From positions 1 through 34,496 of the forward strand of contig JAHIVT010000182.1 in assembly GCA_018816555.1 (NCBI GenBank): a stretch of DNA of 34,496 nucleotides, given 5' to 3'. The notes beneath the pieces were generated by a model, which was not told the origin of the DNA, did no database searches, and worked only from the letters and a program-made list of their open reading frames with translations. The position numbers were made by a program, and so were the translations under genes. The stretch comes from Pseudomonadota bacterium. GTDB taxonomy: Bacteria; Desulfobacterota; Desulfobulbia; Desulfobulbales; SURF-16. Positions 1 to 9,796 of this stretch are shown piece by piece (positions within the stretch are counted from its first letter, which is position 1; every line of letters starts with the position of its first letter).

Positions 1-1518
1 CAGGCTGAGGGCCTGGACGAGGATTTAAGCAGGAACCTCCCGCTGGCTACCCTGTATCAAAATTCGGTGAAACTGGCCATGTTGCGCTGTCAGTACCAGG
101 AAGCGATCATCGAAAATGAGCAGCTTACTCGTCGTATGCAGGTTGTCAGCAGCAAACATACCCAACTGCTCGATGACAACCACCAACAGTTCCTGCTGAT
201 CCGGGAGAAAGAAAAGGAATACGCCAAAAAACTGGAGAGCGAGATTGCTAGACAGACGAAACAGCTTCGAGAGGCTAATGCCAGTCTAGAAGCGGCAAGT
301 CGTTTGAAAAGTGAGTTTCTGGCCAATATGAGCCATGAACTGCGCACACCCATGAATGCCATCATCGGTTTCAGCGGACTTCTGCAGGAAACGGATTTGA
401 CCCCTGAACAACGGGAATTTGCCGAAACCATTGGCAAGGCCTCCTTGAGTTTGCTGGTGCTCATTAATGATATTCTTGATCTTGCCAAGATTGAGGCAGG
501 CAAACTTGAGCTTGATCCCGCTCCTTTTCAGCTGATGGATCTGATGAAAAATGTGGAGGCAATGTTTCGCTCCCAGGCCTTGCAAAAGGAAAACAAGCTG
601 ATTTGTCAGGTTGATCCTTCTCTTCCGGTAAGTATCATCGGGGATGAGAACAGGCTCCGGCAGATATTGGTCAATCTGGTGGGCAATGCCATGAAATTCA
701 CCGGCAGGGGTGAGATTGCCATTAAAGTGGACAAGGTTCAGGAAGATGAGCAGCAGGTCAAGCTGCGTTTTGCAGTGAGTGACACCGGTATCGGCATCCC
801 ACTTGACCGGCAGAAGGCGATTTTTGAAAAATTTACCCAGGCGGACGGCTCAACAACCCGCAGGTTCGGCGGCACCGGCCTGGGGCTGGCCATCACCAGT
901 CAGCTTGTCAACCTGATGAACGGCACTGTTGAACTAGAAAGCGCGGAAAACAAAGGCAGCACCTTCAGTTTTGTCATCTCACTGCAAAAGGACATTGCCC
1001 CGGCAGACAGTCTGTTGCGAAGCGGTGTTCCTGCCGCCAGATCCGGCGAAGCAGGTGAAAAGGAACAGCTTACGCCGCAGCAGATAGAGGAAGCCCCTGT
1101 CAAAGGTGATCTCAAGGTGCTGGTGGTCGAGGATAATCTCGTCAACCAGCGGTTGGTATCCCTATTGCTGAAAAAGGCCGACTGTCAGGCTGATATTGCC
1201 GGCGATGGCCTGCAGGCCCTGGAAATGCTCAAAGAGCATCAGTATGATTTTGTCCTGATGGATGTGCAGATGCCCAATATGGATGGGCACACCGCCACCC
1301 GCAGGATACGGGAGATCGAGGCCTCGGCGGACAAGGATGAGTATGCTGCCTTTGCCGGCCGCGAAAAACCGCTCTATGTTGTCGGACTCACTGCCCATGC
1401 CCGGAAAGAGGATGAAAAGCAATGTTATGATGCAGGCATGGACGGTTTTCTCACCAAGCCCATTATCAGAGATAAACTGATCGATCTCATAGAGAAGGTA
1501 AGGTCGCAGAAAATATGA
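1..1518 (+). CDS. Hybrid sensor histidine kinase, 5'-partial
   Basis: The reading frame is open from the first base of the window, so the start lies upstream. Visible order: a long coiled coil (about codons 25-100), a HisKA dimerisation domain with the phospho-acceptor histidine in NMSHELRTP (nt 334-336), a HATPase_c domain with G1 box DTGIGIP and G2 box GGTGLGLAI, and a C-terminal receiver whose phospho-acceptor aspartate is in LMDVQMP (nt 1261-1263), with the conserved lysine in TKPI. It should autophosphorylate and pass phosphate to its own receiver or an HPt. No membrane segment is seen in the visible part, but the missing N-terminus could hold one or a sensor domain. Its TGA overlaps the cheB start by 4 bp (ATGA), so it is probably translationally coupled to the chemosensory genes downstream. 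The family call is firm; the input signal is unknown. Confidence 0.95.
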   Translation, partial: QAEGLDEDLSRNLPLATLYQNSVKLAMLRCQYQEAIIENEQLTRRMQVVSSKHTQLLDDNHQQFLLIREKEKEYAKKLESEIARQTKQLREANASLEAASRLKSEFLANMSHELRTPMNAIIGFSGLLQETDLTPEQREFAETIGKASLSLLVLINDILDLAKIEAGKLELDPAPFQLMDLMKNVEAMFRSQALQKENKLICQVDPSLPVSIIGDENRLRQILVNLVGNAMKFTGRGEIAIKVDKVQEDEQQVKLRFAVSDTGIGIPLDRQKAIFEKFTQADGSTTRRFGGTGLGLAITSQLVNLMNGTVELESAENKGSTFSFVISLQKDIAPADSLLRSGVPAARSGEAGEKEQLTPQQIEEAPVKGDLKVLVVEDNLVNQRLVSLLLKKADCQADIAGDGLQALEMLKEHQYDFVLMDVQMPNMDGHTATRRIREIEASADKDEYAAFAGREKPLYVVGLTAHARKEDEKQCYDAGMDGFLTKPIIRDKLIDLIEKVRSQKI

Positions 1519-2651
1519 TTTCACGGAAAATACGGGTTCTTGTGGTTGATGATACGGTCCTCTACCGTAGGGTATTAAGTGACATCCTGGCCAAGATTCC
1601 TGACGTTGAGGTGATCGGCACGGCAAACAACGGTAAAATTGCCCTGGCCAAGATTGTCCAGCTGAAACCCGATTTGCTGACCCTTGATTTTGAAATGCCT
1701 GAGATGGATGGACTGGCCACCCTGCGCGAACTTCAGCGGCTGAAACTTGATGTGGCGGTGGTCATGGTCAGCGCCCATACCTGTGAAGGTGCGGCCGTTA
1801 CCATTAAGGCGCTGGAAGGGGGGGCCTTTGACTTTATTGCCAAACCGGACAGCACCTCACTGGAACAGAACCGCGAGTCCCTCTTGCGGCAACTGCGGCC
1901 GGTTATTCAAAGCGTGTCCACCAGGAAGTTGCTGCGCGCGACCCTCAGCGGAGCAAAGGCGCCGTCTTCGCCAAGAGCTGCAACGCCGGTACGACCCGCG
2001 GCAGCCGAGCAGCAGTTAAAGCCGCCGGTTTCTCCTGCGGCGGTGGAAACACCCAGAATTTCCCCCACAATGCTTACCGGTCGGATTGCCATTGTCGCCA
2101 TAGGCGTTTCAACGGGCGGCCCCAACGCCCTGGCGGAGGTCATTCCGAAACTGCCGACTACCTTCCGGGTGCCGGTGGTCATTGTCCAGCATATGCCGCC
2201 GGTATTCACCAAAGCCCTGGCTGATTCTCTTAACCAGAAAAGTGGTCTGAACGTCATTGAGGCCGGGGATGGGGAACAGTTGCTGCCGGGGAATGTGTAT
2301 CTGGCACCGGGCGCTAAACAAATGAAGGTGGTAAAGAGGGGTGCCGGCGAATTTCTGCAGCTGACCGATGATCCGCCGGAGAATCATTGTCGCCCGGCAG
2401 TAGACTATCTTTTTCGGTCAGTAGCCTCCGTGTATGGCAACAGAGCCCTTGGGGTGATCATGACCGGCATGGGATCGGACGGGGTAAAAGGGTTGCAGTT
2501 GATGAAACAACAGGGAGCCCAGGTGATTGCCCAGGACCAGGCAAGCTGTGTCGTATTCGGTATGCCCATGGAGGCGATCAAGGCTGGAGTCACTGATGTA
2601 ATTGTTCCATTGAACCAGATCTCTATAGAAATTACCAGTCGGGTTAAATAA
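1515..2651 (+). CDS. cheB: CheB, chemoreceptor glutamate methylesterase/deamidase
   Basis: 378 residues, the usual CheB length. The N-terminal receiver (about 5-120) carries the acidic pair D12/D13, phospho-acceptor D58 in LTLDFEMP and K110. A Pro/Ala-rich linker (about 145-185) leads to the methylesterase domain with the catalytic triad visible as S199 (GVSTGGP), H226 (VQHMPP) and D322 (GMGSDG). CheB removes methyl groups from receptor glutamates when phosphorylated by CheA, giving adaptation. The start overlaps the upstream kinase stop (ATGA), and the stop overlaps the cheR start (TAATG). CheA is encoded on the facing operon, so phosphate must come from a separately transcribed kinase or from the upstream hybrid kinase. 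All key residues are intact. Confidence 0.97.
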   Translation: MISRKIRVLVVDDTVLYRRVLSDILAKIPDVEVIGTANNGKIALAKIVQLKPDLLTLDFEMPEMDGLATLRELQRLKLDVAVVMVSAHTCEGAAVTIKALEGGAFDFIAKPDSTSLEQNRESLLRQLRPVIQSVSTRKLLRATLSGAKAPSSPRAATPVRPAAAEQQLKPPVSPAAVETPRISPTMLTGRIAIVAIGVSTGGPNALAEVIPKLPTTFRVPVVIVQHMPPVFTKALADSLNQKSGLNVIEAGDGEQLLPGNVYLAPGAKQMKVVKRGAGEFLQLTDDPPENHCRPAVDYLFRSVASVYGNRALGVIMTGMGSDGVKGLQLMKQQGAQVIAQDQASCVVFGMPMEAIKAGVTDVIVPLNQISIEITSRVK

Positions 2652-3478
2652 TGAAGGTTACGCCGGAAGAGTTGCAGCGGCTGGCCCGATTTGTCCATGA
2701 TAAGTGCGGTATCGTCCTCGATTCCTCCAAGGCATATCTGGTTGAATCCCGGCTTCTGCCCCTGCTCAGAGAAAAGAATTTCACCTCATTCGGCGATCTT
2801 TACAATCAGGCGGTGCGTAACCCGGAACTGGCTAATCGTATTATTGACGCCATCAGCACCAATGAAACATCATTTTTCCGGGACCAGCGACCGTTTGAAT
2901 TGCTGAAATTCAAGATTTTTCCTGATGTGCTTGATGCAATCTCCCGGTCCGGTGCAGGAGGAAAATCCGTGAGTATCTGGAGTGCCGCCTGTTCCACCGG
3001 ACAGGAAGTTTACACCATTGCCGTGACCCTGCATGAACTGCTGGGCGGTTCCATAACGCAATACCGCATTAAGATTACCGGCACCGATATTTCCGATACG
3101 GCTATCATGCAGTCGAGCCGCGGGTTGTATTCACAGTTTGAGATAGGCCGCGGGTTTCCGCAGAATCTGTTGAAGAAATATTTTATGCCGGATGGCCTGA
3201 GCTGGCGGGTCAAGGATGAGCTGCGGGCCATAACGTTTTTCAGGAAGATCAATCTGATGGAACCCTTTGGCACCATGGGGAAATTTGATATCATTTTTTG
3301 TCGCAATGTGGCCATTTACTTCAGTCTGCCCAATCGGAAATCACTTTTCGAGCGCATTGCCGCACAATTAAACCCACACGGCGCCCTGATCATCGGGTCA
3401 ACGGAATCGCTTTTCGGCGTGACTGATCGTTTTGTCCGCCGCGAGTATCATAATTCGGTCTTTTATTCTTTGAAATAA
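2651..3478 (+). CDS. cheR: CheR, chemoreceptor protein-glutamate methyltransferase
   Basis: 275 residues, typical of CheR. The N-terminal helical domain is followed by TNETSFFRD (70-78) and the SAM-binding fold with WSAACSTGQE (110-119), GTDIS (144-148) and FCRNVAIYF (216-224). It methylates receptor glutamates using S-adenosylmethionine, opposing CheB. The start codon shares one base with the cheB stop. There is no TPR extension and no C-terminal receptor-tethering feature. The presence of CheB and CheR implies a methylated receptor, yet no methyl-accepting protein gene lies in this window, so the receptor must be elsewhere. Confidence 0.97.
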   Translation: MKVTPEELQRLARFVHDKCGIVLDSSKAYLVESRLLPLLREKNFTSFGDLYNQAVRNPELANRIIDAISTNETSFFRDQRPFELLKFKIFPDVLDAISRSGAGGKSVSIWSAACSTGQEVYTIAVTLHELLGGSITQYRIKITGTDISDTAIMQSSRGLYSQFEIGRGFPQNLLKKYFMPDGLSWRVKDELRAITFFRKINLMEPFGTMGKFDIIFCRNVAIYFSLPNRKSLFERIAAQLNPHGALIIGSTESLFGVTDRFVRREYHNSVFYSLK

Positions 3479-3496
3479 AAGGCCGCAGGAGAAGAT

Positions 3497-3859
3497 GTGA
3501 AAACGGAAAAAAGAAGACATCCCCGGGTTGATTTTGCCGTACAGGCCTCCTTTGAGGCGGAAGGCCTGGTGCGTATGGATCATCGATGTGAAAATATCAG
3601 TATGTCCGGGCTTTTTCTCCGCACCGACGCCCCCCTTCCTGTTGGCACGCTGGGCAACCTGAAGATCGTGCTCTCCTGCGGCGAGGACCGTCTTGAGGTG
3701 CGGGCCGAATGTAAAGTCAGCAGGGTGATGGGGGCTGCGAGCGGCAAGGCCTTCGGCATGGGGCTTGAATATGTCAGTCTTGATCCTGACAGTTCCATCA
3801 CTCTGTATAATGTGGTAAAGTATCAGGGGGGACTGGATCAAGGTGAGAGCGAATTATGA
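3497..3859 (+). CDS. PilZ-domain protein, probable c-di-GMP receptor
   Basis: 120 residues. It starts at GTG, preceded by an AGGAGAAG ribosome-binding site. The PilZ signature is present: RRHPR (6-10, RxxxR) and NISMSG (33-38, matching D/N-x-S-x-x-G), followed by the beta-barrel pattern. No other domain is attached. PilZ proteins bind cyclic di-GMP and act by protein contact; the target here is unknown. The stop overlaps the next start by 4 bp (ATGA), tying it to the HEAT-receiver protein. Its place between cheR and a receiver protein suggests that c-di-GMP level is one input to, or output of, this chemosensory system. That is inference from context. Confidence 0.9.
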   Translation: MKTEKRRHPRVDFAVQASFEAEGLVRMDHRCENISMSGLFLRTDAPLPVGTLGNLKIVLSCGEDRLEVRAECKVSRVMGAASGKAFGMGLEYVSLDPDSSITLYNVVKYQGGLDQGESEL

Positions 3860-5496
3860 CACAGAAAATATCACTGGATGATGTATTGACCGAGCTGCGG
3901 CATGTTGTTGCCGCAGGTGACATCATCAAGGGCACCATTCTCCTTAATCATTTTGATCAGCTTGATGCCAAAGGCCAGAATCAGTTTCTTGCCCATCTGG
4001 CAGGTCTTGAAGGGGAGTTTGTTGTCACCCTGCTGGCCAGGCTTCTTGTTACTGAAAAGGAGATTGCCATACCAAAAGCGGTTATCCGTAATCTGCTGCT
4101 GGGCCGGGTGATGAAGAGTCCCCGGCAGCTGTTGACCCTGCTGACCAGTGAACAGGTGCGGCAGAAACAGGTATTTGTTGAGCTTGCCGGGGAAATCCAG
4201 TATGACGAGGCCATCCCTGTTCTGGAAGAGATCCTGGCCACCACAACCGATGACCTGTCTCTGATGAAGGCCTGCCTCATTGCCCTGGGCAATATAGGCG
4301 ATCCGGCGCCCACCAACACCTTGAGTGATTTTCTCTATTCCGGCCACAGGGAACTGGTTATCGCCTCCATCAACGCCCTGTCCAACATCGATACCCCTAC
4401 CTCTGTGCAGCGCCTGGTTGAGCGGATGGGTACGGACAGTGATCTTGACCTCATCATTATTGACGCCCTGGCCAATCTGCAGGATGCCCTTGCCCTGGAG
4501 AAGCTCAATAAAGAACTCAACTCACCCCATGCCTATATCAGAAATCATGTGAAGAGCAGGCTGGCCAGGATCGGTGCCAAAGCCATTCCCATGCTTACTG
4601 CCAATCTGGCAAGCCCGGACGCTGACCTGCTGGTCCATTCCCTCAACGTGCTGGGTTACATCGGCGATCTCAGTGCCGTGCGGTCGGTGCGTAAGCTGCT
4701 GCACGAGGAACCGGCCGATGCCAATGTTCGCTTTGCCGCTTATGAGTCCCTGGGCATGATGCCCCTGGCCAAGGGGGCCTATGTGCTGGCGGAAGGATTG
4801 GCTGATCCGGTTGATCAGGTGCGCATTGCTGCAGCCAAGGCTATTGAGTGGAACTGCGACGACATTCTCATTGCCGGGGTGCAGAATCTGGTGGGGCAGG
4901 GCGGCAGGGATGCCGAATATGTGGTCGAGGCCTTTCTTAATTCCGAATCCCATAAAATCGTTTTCAGCATTATCGATCTGCCCGCTTTTCAGGAGCTGGC
5001 AGTAAATTTTCTGAACACCAAGGCCCATCCTGATCTGAAAAAGCGTTATGAAGAGTTGTTCCGGGACAAAGGTTATACTGAGCTGGCGAACAAACTGGTT
5101 ACCAAAAAGATCGACAGGGAAGAGAAGAAGCTGTTGGTTTTTGCGGTCGATGATTCCAGGATGATCCTCTCTATTTACAAAAATACCCTGTTCCAGCTTG
5201 GCATGGAATCGCAACTGTTTGAGTTTCCGGCCACGGCCATTGAAAAAGTCATTGCCCACAAGCCGGACGTGCTGTTGACCGATCTGAACATGCCTGACAT
5301 TACCGGCATTGAGTTAACCAGGCAGTTGCGGGCGCTTTACTCATCTCAGGAGCTGCCGATTATCATGGTGACCACCCAGAGCGACAGCCCTGACCACCGG
5401 GAGGCCTATGAGGTGGGAGTCAACATGATACTATCGAAGCCTTTTACCGCCGAACAGGTGGGGGCGGCAATTAATGAGGTGATGCAGAAGAAATGA
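3856..5496 (+). CDS. HEAT-repeat protein with C-terminal receiver domain
   Basis: 546 residues. Residues about 1-410 are a helical solenoid of HEAT-like repeats: successive helix pairs with recurring segments such as ALGNIGD, ALSNIDT and VLGYIGD at roughly 30-40 residue spacing. Residues about 426-544 are a receiver with acidic pair DD (431-432), phospho-acceptor D476 in LLTDLNMP and K528 in SKPF. No DNA-binding, GGDEF or enzymatic output domain is present. It may be a phosphorylation-controlled scaffold, with the HEAT array as the protein-binding face. It is the last gene of the plus-strand operon, coupled to the PilZ gene by ATGA and followed by a strong terminator. The domain call is firm; the partner is unknown. 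Confidence 0.88.
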   Translation: MTQKISLDDVLTELRHVVAAGDIIKGTILLNHFDQLDAKGQNQFLAHLAGLEGEFVVTLLARLLVTEKEIAIPKAVIRNLLLGRVMKSPRQLLTLLTSEQVRQKQVFVELAGEIQYDEAIPVLEEILATTTDDLSLMKACLIALGNIGDPAPTNTLSDFLYSGHRELVIASINALSNIDTPTSVQRLVERMGTDSDLDLIIIDALANLQDALALEKLNKELNSPHAYIRNHVKSRLARIGAKAIPMLTANLASPDADLLVHSLNVLGYIGDLSAVRSVRKLLHEEPADANVRFAAYESLGMMPLAKGAYVLAEGLADPVDQVRIAAAKAIEWNCDDILIAGVQNLVGQGGRDAEYVVEAFLNSESHKIVFSIIDLPAFQELAVNFLNTKAHPDLKKRYEELFRDKGYTELANKLVTKKIDREEKKLLVFAVDDSRMILSIYKNTLFQLGMESQLFEFPATAIEKVIAHKPDVLLTDLNMPDITGIELTRQLRALYSSQELPIIMVTTQSDSPDHREAYEVGVNMILSKPFTAEQVGAAINEVMQKK

Positions 5497-5550
5497 TGTA
5501 AAGATGAGGGCCATATTTACGGACCAGCTCTCTTTCCTGTCTTAAAGTAA

Positions 5551-5597
5551 AAATCCCTGTCTCCGGCAGCATGTGCCGGGGACAGGGATTTTTTTTG
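5551..5597. terminator. Bidirectional intrinsic terminator between converging che operons
   Basis: An 18-bp stem (5551-5568 paired with 5574-5591, one G-U wobble) has a 5-nt loop. Eight T residues (5589-5596) follow on the plus strand, and an A run at 5549-5553 gives a U tract on the minus strand. It sits 54 bp after the HEAT-receiver stop and 32 bp after the cheW stop, so it can end both transcripts. Confidence 0.93.
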
Positions 5598-5622
5598 TGA
5601 AAATATCTTGGTTGCCGTTTGA

Positions 5623-6075
5623 TCAGTCTGTTTTGAGGAGTTCCTCGATATTGAGGATAGCGACCAGTTCCCGCTCCATTTTGAAGATGCCTTCAAAAAA
5701 AATACCGGTTACGCCGTTGATATTGGAGGGCGGCGGCGTGATGTTTTTGCCGTCAGCCCAGACAACATCACGCACCTGATCAACCAGTATGCCGATATTT
5801 TCAGAGCTGTGTCGCACCACGACAATTTTCGTTTTCCCATCGTCTTCAAAGGGTTCAAGGGAAAATTTTTTCCGCAGATCAATGACCGTTGCAATTTCAC
5901 CGCGCAGGTTGATGACACCTCTGACATAATCAGGGGCGAGATGGACTTTGGTAATCTGGGTGTTTTTGATAATTTCCTGTACCCAGGCAGTATCCAATCC
6001 GCATGGCATTTCTCCCACCTGGAAAATGGCCAGCTCCTTGGTGTTTTGCGATGTTTCCCCTGCAGATTGTTGCAT
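5623..6075 (-). CDS. cheW: CheW-like chemotaxis coupling protein
   Basis: 150 residues forming a single CheW domain. Recognisable elements are the N-terminal strand ELAIFQVGEM, the RGVINLRGEIATVIDL core, and the second sub-barrel around NIGILVDQVRDVV. CheW bridges receptors and CheA in the signalling array. The start codon follows an AAGGA-type ribosome-binding site. It is the last gene of the minus-strand operon, 88 bp after cheA. The region LEPFEDDGKTKIVVV is the usual variable turn, with no extra domain. CheA in this operon carries additional CheW-like domains, so this separate CheW is probably the receptor-facing one. Confidence 0.95.
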   Translation of the reverse strand: MQQSAGETSQNTKELAIFQVGEMPCGLDTAWVQEIIKNTQITKVHLAPDYVRGVINLRGEIATVIDLRKKFSLEPFEDDGKTKIVVVRHSSENIGILVDQVRDVVWADGKNITPPPSNINGVTGIFFEGIFKMERELVAILNIEELLKTD

Positions 6076-6163
6076 ATCCTTTTCCTTGCGCTGTCAGAAG
6101 ACAATTATGGCCGGCCTGTGCCGATGAAGGCAGCGGAGTTCCGGGCCGGCTTTCAGCCAACTG

Positions 6164-9100
6164 TTAACGTTGTTTGTTTTTCAGGTAAAAAAGAATCTTT
6201 TCGATGATCTGTTCTCGGTCCAGTTTGATCAGATATTCATCAACACCTGCCTGTCTGCCGCTCTGTTCAGCGGCCTCCCCGGCAACGGATGTAACGGCGA
6301 TAACCGGTAGTGACGACCAGCGGCTGTCATGTCTGATATTTCTGGTAAGCTCCAGCCCATCCATGTTCGGCATTTCAATATCAGTCAGTACCAGGTGGAT
6401 CTGTTCCTCGTTAAGGATCTTTAAGGCCTCCACCCCATCTTCCGCTGTAAAGGTGTTGTAGCCTGCCTCGCCCACGAAGTTCTGAATCTGGTTCATGAAG
6501 AATTTGGAGTCTTCAACAATGAGTATATTAAACTTGTTGTCATCTCCTGTATCAGCCTGGCTCTTAATAAGAGCCCATTCGGGCATGACGCCTGCCACTA
6601 CACCATAAAGATCGACCAGCAGGGTGATTTCATCAAAGATGAGCATTGAGCCGAGAATGCCCGGCTGTTTATGGGTGACATCGTCTATTTTCAATTTGGC
6701 GTCAAGGATATCGACGATTTGGCTGACCATGATACCTACTTCACGGCCGGCCATGGGAAAAACAACCACATAGCATGTTTCGGCACCGGGGTCCCGCGTA
6801 CCCACGCCGGCTACCTCATCAACACCGAAAAGAGCCAGACTGCCACCTCGGTACTTAATGTTTCTGCGGCCGGCGGTAACCTTTATATTGGCGGTTTTGA
6901 TCCTTTCAATTCTGGAGACAAGTCCAAGGGGGATGGCCATCTGTTCGTCAGGTGTGTTTCTGACGATGAGCAAGGATTGCGAGTCTTCCAGCCCTGTCTT
7001 CTCCTCTTTTGTCTGCAGCTTCTGGGCCTTTACCTTGTCTGCCACCATGTTCAGTTTCATCTTGGCGCTGATGCCTACCACGTCAAGGATCAGGGCAACC
7101 TTGCCGTCACCCTGGATGGTGGCTCCCGCATAGCATTTGCAATTGCGCAGGTGGGAGCCGAGTGGTTTGACGACAATCTCCTCGGAATCAAGCAGCTGAT
7201 CGACAATCAGTCCGTAATGAAAATCCCCGGAGGCGAGAACGAGGATATTATAGGCGCTCAGCGGGTTGACGCGGCGGTCCTCTCTCATTCGTTTCTCAAC
7301 AAATTGTTCCTGCTCTTCTTTAAGTTCATCCCTGGAAGAGGGGGTTCTGTTTTTTTCGCCGGCGCGAGGATCGGAGATGTTTGCCCGGCGTTCATCTTTT
7401 ATTTCCCGGGTTGCCGGATCAACATAAATCGGGGTTTTGATGTCCAGCGCCTCGCGCAAATGGACCAGGGGCAGCAGTTCTCCCCGCAGGCGAATGACCA
7501 GCGCGTCGCCGATTTTTTCTATCCGTTCCTTTATCTGTGCCGCCGGCACCCGCACCAGTTCCACCAGGTTGACCTGCGGGACGGCAAAACGCTCCATCTG
7601 GCAGGTGACAATCAGACTGGGGATAATGGCCAGGGTCAGCGGCAGTTTGATGGAGACGGTGGTGCCCAGTCCCAGCGTGGATTCAATGTCGATAACGCCG
7701 CCTAATTTGGAAAGATTGGTGTGGACCACATCCATTCCCACGCCTCGGCCTGAAACATCGGTTACCTCTTTTGCCGTGGACAGACCAGGGGTAAAGATCA
7801 GCTTATTTAACTCCTTGGGGGACATGGACTCCAGGTGAACCCGGTCATAGAGCCCCATTTCCAGCACCTTGGCCTTCAGTTTGTCCGTGTTGATGCCGGC
7901 TCCGTCGTCCTCAATCTCAATGATAACCTGGCCTCCTTCGTGGAAGGCGCTCAAACGCAGAAGACCGGTCGCCGGTTTGTTGGTGCTCAGACGCACGTCA
8001 GGTATTTCTATACCGTGATCCACCGAGTTTCTGACCAGATGGGTCAGGGGGTCTCCGATGGCTTCGATAATGGTCTTGTCAAGCTCAACCTCCTCACCTT
8101 CAATGATAAGATTGATTTCTTTGCCCAGATCCTTGGAAAGATCACGGACAACCCGTTTGAATTTGTTGAAGATATTGCCGATGGGCTGCATTCTGGTGGA
8201 CATGATTGATTCCTGCAGTTCGGAGGTCACCAGGTCAAGCCGTTGGGAAACCGTATCAACACCCTGCTGATTACGGGAGGCAACGGCCTGTATCAACTGG
8301 TTTCTGGTCAGGACAAGTTCTCCTGCCAGTGTCATGAGATTATCCAGGATTTTGACGCTTACCCTCAGATTGGTCTCCGCCTTGATCTGCAGTGAATCCT
8401 TTCGCCCAAGAGGTGGAGCGGCTTTGGGCGTAGCCTGTTTCGCAGCGTTGTCGTGATCAGCCAACTGCCCTTGGGGCTCCTCGCTATGAAACGTTTCCGG
8501 GGGAGGCATGGTTGCAGTCGGCAGTGCTTCACCCTGACGTTGCGGCTCGGGTTCTTGTTTTGTGGGAGCATTGGTTGTTGTTGATGGCTCATGTACGGGT
8601 TCCGCTGCCGAGGCGGTTTGTTCTCCCACATTGACGGCATGTATCTTGGAAGCGGCAAGGCCGAGAAAACCTGTCAGCAGGTCGGCTTCCATGATGGTGG
8701 CAAAAAGAGCAAAAAAAGGAATCCTCATTGCTTCGATATCAGTCGTCAGATCACCCACCGAAGCGATATCCACTTTGCTGTCAACCAACTGGCCGGTCTG
8801 CTGCAGTTCTCTGATAACCTCAAGAGGAGTTTTGCCCTGTTGCTCGATATCGGCAATCAGGTCGTATTCGAGGATAAACAGGTTGTTGCCCCCTTTCATG
8901 GTGGCATTGAGTTCAAACTCGCTGAGGTGGAAGATATCCGGTTTGTCCGGAGAGCCCAAGGTGAGGGTATTTTCCAGGGTAGGCTTCTCATCCTCGTTGA
9001 GATTGGCTGCGACAGCCTTCTGCAGAGCAGCGATATGAGTGGAGATATCCACATCATTGCTGGTGGCGGCATTGCTTATCATGTTGCCGAGCAGATCGGT

Positions 9101-9391
9101 GGCGTCAAGCAGGGTGCTGACGATGGAAGGCGTTGGCACAAGTTCCCCGTTTCTGATAAGGTTCATCAGGTTTTCTGCAGCATGGGCCAGTTCCTTTACC
9201 TTGTCAAGACCGAGAAAACCGGCTCCTCCCTTCAGTGAGTGGACGGCGCGGAAAACTTTGTTGACTATGTCGGTATCAATATCGGCCCCAGCTTCCTCAA
9301 TGGCCAGCAGGTCGGCTTCAATGCCGTCCAGGTGTTCTTTCGATTCTTCAACAAAAGCCAACAGGGTTTCGTCATCATCAATCAGGGGCAT
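6164..9391 (-). CDS. cheA: Hybrid chemotaxis kinase CheA with C-terminal receiver
   Basis: 1075 residues, much longer than classical CheA (about 650). Order: HPt/P1 (1-115, phospho-acceptor H51 in AVHSLKGGAG); a P2-like region (about 150-250); a Pro/Ala/Gln-rich linker (260-330); P3 dimerisation (about 335-400); P4 HATPase (N box N455, DDGAGI 495-500, GRGVGMDVV around 548-556); P5 CheW-like domain (about 590-775) interrupted by a charged insert (about 655-710); a second CheW-like domain (about 803-937); and a receiver (955-1073) with D1004 in LTDIEMP and K1056. The start follows a GAGGAG ribosome-binding site. It phosphorylates CheB and probably its own receiver, which may act as phosphate sink or output. 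In the receiver the usual Lys-Pro pair is Lys-Leu. Confidence 0.96.
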   Translation of the reverse strand: MPLIDDDETLLAFVEESKEHLDGIEADLLAIEEAGADIDTDIVNKVFRAVHSLKGGAGFLGLDKVKELAHAAENLMNLIRNGELVPTPSIVSTLLDATDLLGNMISNAATSNDVDISTHIAALQKAVAANLNEDEKPTLENTLTLGSPDKPDIFHLSEFELNATMKGGNNLFILEYDLIADIEQQGKTPLEVIRELQQTGQLVDSKVDIASVGDLTTDIEAMRIPFFALFATIMEADLLTGFLGLAASKIHAVNVGEQTASAAEPVHEPSTTTNAPTKQEPEPQRQGEALPTATMPPPETFHSEEPQGQLADHDNAAKQATPKAAPPLGRKDSLQIKAETNLRVSVKILDNLMTLAGELVLTRNQLIQAVASRNQQGVDTVSQRLDLVTSELQESIMSTRMQPIGNIFNKFKRVVRDLSKDLGKEINLIIEGEEVELDKTIIEAIGDPLTHLVRNSVDHGIEIPDVRLSTNKPATGLLRLSAFHEGGQVIIEIEDDGAGINTDKLKAKVLEMGLYDRVHLESMSPKELNKLIFTPGLSTAKEVTDVSGRGVGMDVVHTNLSKLGGVIDIESTLGLGTTVSIKLPLTLAIIPSLIVTCQMERFAVPQVNLVELVRVPAAQIKERIEKIGDALVIRLRGELLPLVHLREALDIKTPIYVDPATREIKDERRANISDPRAGEKNRTPSSRDELKEEQEQFVEKRMREDRRVNPLSAYNILVLASGDFHYGLIVDQLLDSEEIVVKPLGSHLRNCKCYAGATIQGDGKVALILDVVGISAKMKLNMVADKVKAQKLQTKEEKTGLEDSQSLLIVRNTPDEQMAIPLGLVSRIERIKTANIKVTAGRRNIKYRGGSLALFGVDEVAGVGTRDPGAETCYVVVFPMAGREVGIMVSQIVDILDAKLKIDDVTHKQPGILGSMLIFDEITLLVDLYGVVAGVMPEWALIKSQADTGDDNKFNILIVEDSKFFMNQIQNFVGEAGYNTFTAEDGVEALKILNEEQIHLVLTDIEMPNMDGLELTRNIRHDSRWSSLPVIAVTSVAGEAAEQSGRQAGVDEYLIKLDREQIIEKILFYLKNKQR

Positions 9392-9442
9392 TACGAATTC
9401 TCCTCAGCTCTTTTCCGGCAGGTTCTCCTTCTTCCGGATTTT

Positions 9443-9745
9443 TCAGCTGATTTTAAAATGATTATCCAGTTTCATTACTTTGAAAAGCTGCTTGAGATCC
9501 TCGGATAAATTCAGTAATTCGATCTCCCCGCCGCCGTAATTGGCAAGACTGTTGCGAATGGAAATAAGCAGCCCTATTCCTGATGAATCGATCATCTCTG
9601 TTCCGGAAAAGTCGATGACAATTTTTTTCTCACTGTTGTTGATGATTTCAAGAAACTCCAGCTTCAGATTGGCGCATTGGGATGCCACAATGTCTATTCC
9701 CGGCTTTATGATTACCACGCCGTTTTTTCTTTCAATATGACTCAT
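9443..9745 (-). CDS. STAS-domain anti-sigma-factor antagonist (RsbV/SpoIIAA type)
   Basis: 100 residues consisting only of a STAS domain. The phosphorylatable serine lies in MIDSSGIGLL (51-60, S54 or S55), preceded by the IVIDFSG strand. In partner switching, the unphosphorylated form binds the RsbW-like kinase and is inactivated by serine phosphorylation. It lies directly between the RsbW-like gene (51 bp) and cheA (51 bp), so the module and CheA are probably co-transcribed. No sigma factor is nearby, so the released target could be something else, as in partner switches that control diguanylate cyclases or motility. Confidence 0.93.
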   Translation of the reverse strand: MSHIERKNGVVIIKPGIDIVASQCANLKLEFLEIINNSEKKIVIDFSGTEMIDSSGIGLLISIRNSLANYGGGEIELLNLSEDLKQLFKVMKLDNHFKIS

Positions 9746-9796
9746 GGTTTAGCTTCCTTTGAGTGGTTAACATCCTGACATAATGATCAGTATACA

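Noticed and set aside
4522-5259. 245-codon open frame on the minus strand
   Set aside because: It is antisense to the HEAT-receiver gene, with no start signal or domain.
6671-7705. 344-codon open frame on the plus strand
   Set aside because: It lies wholly antisense to cheA, has no ribosome-binding site or recognisable domain, and is explained by GC-rich codon use of cheA.
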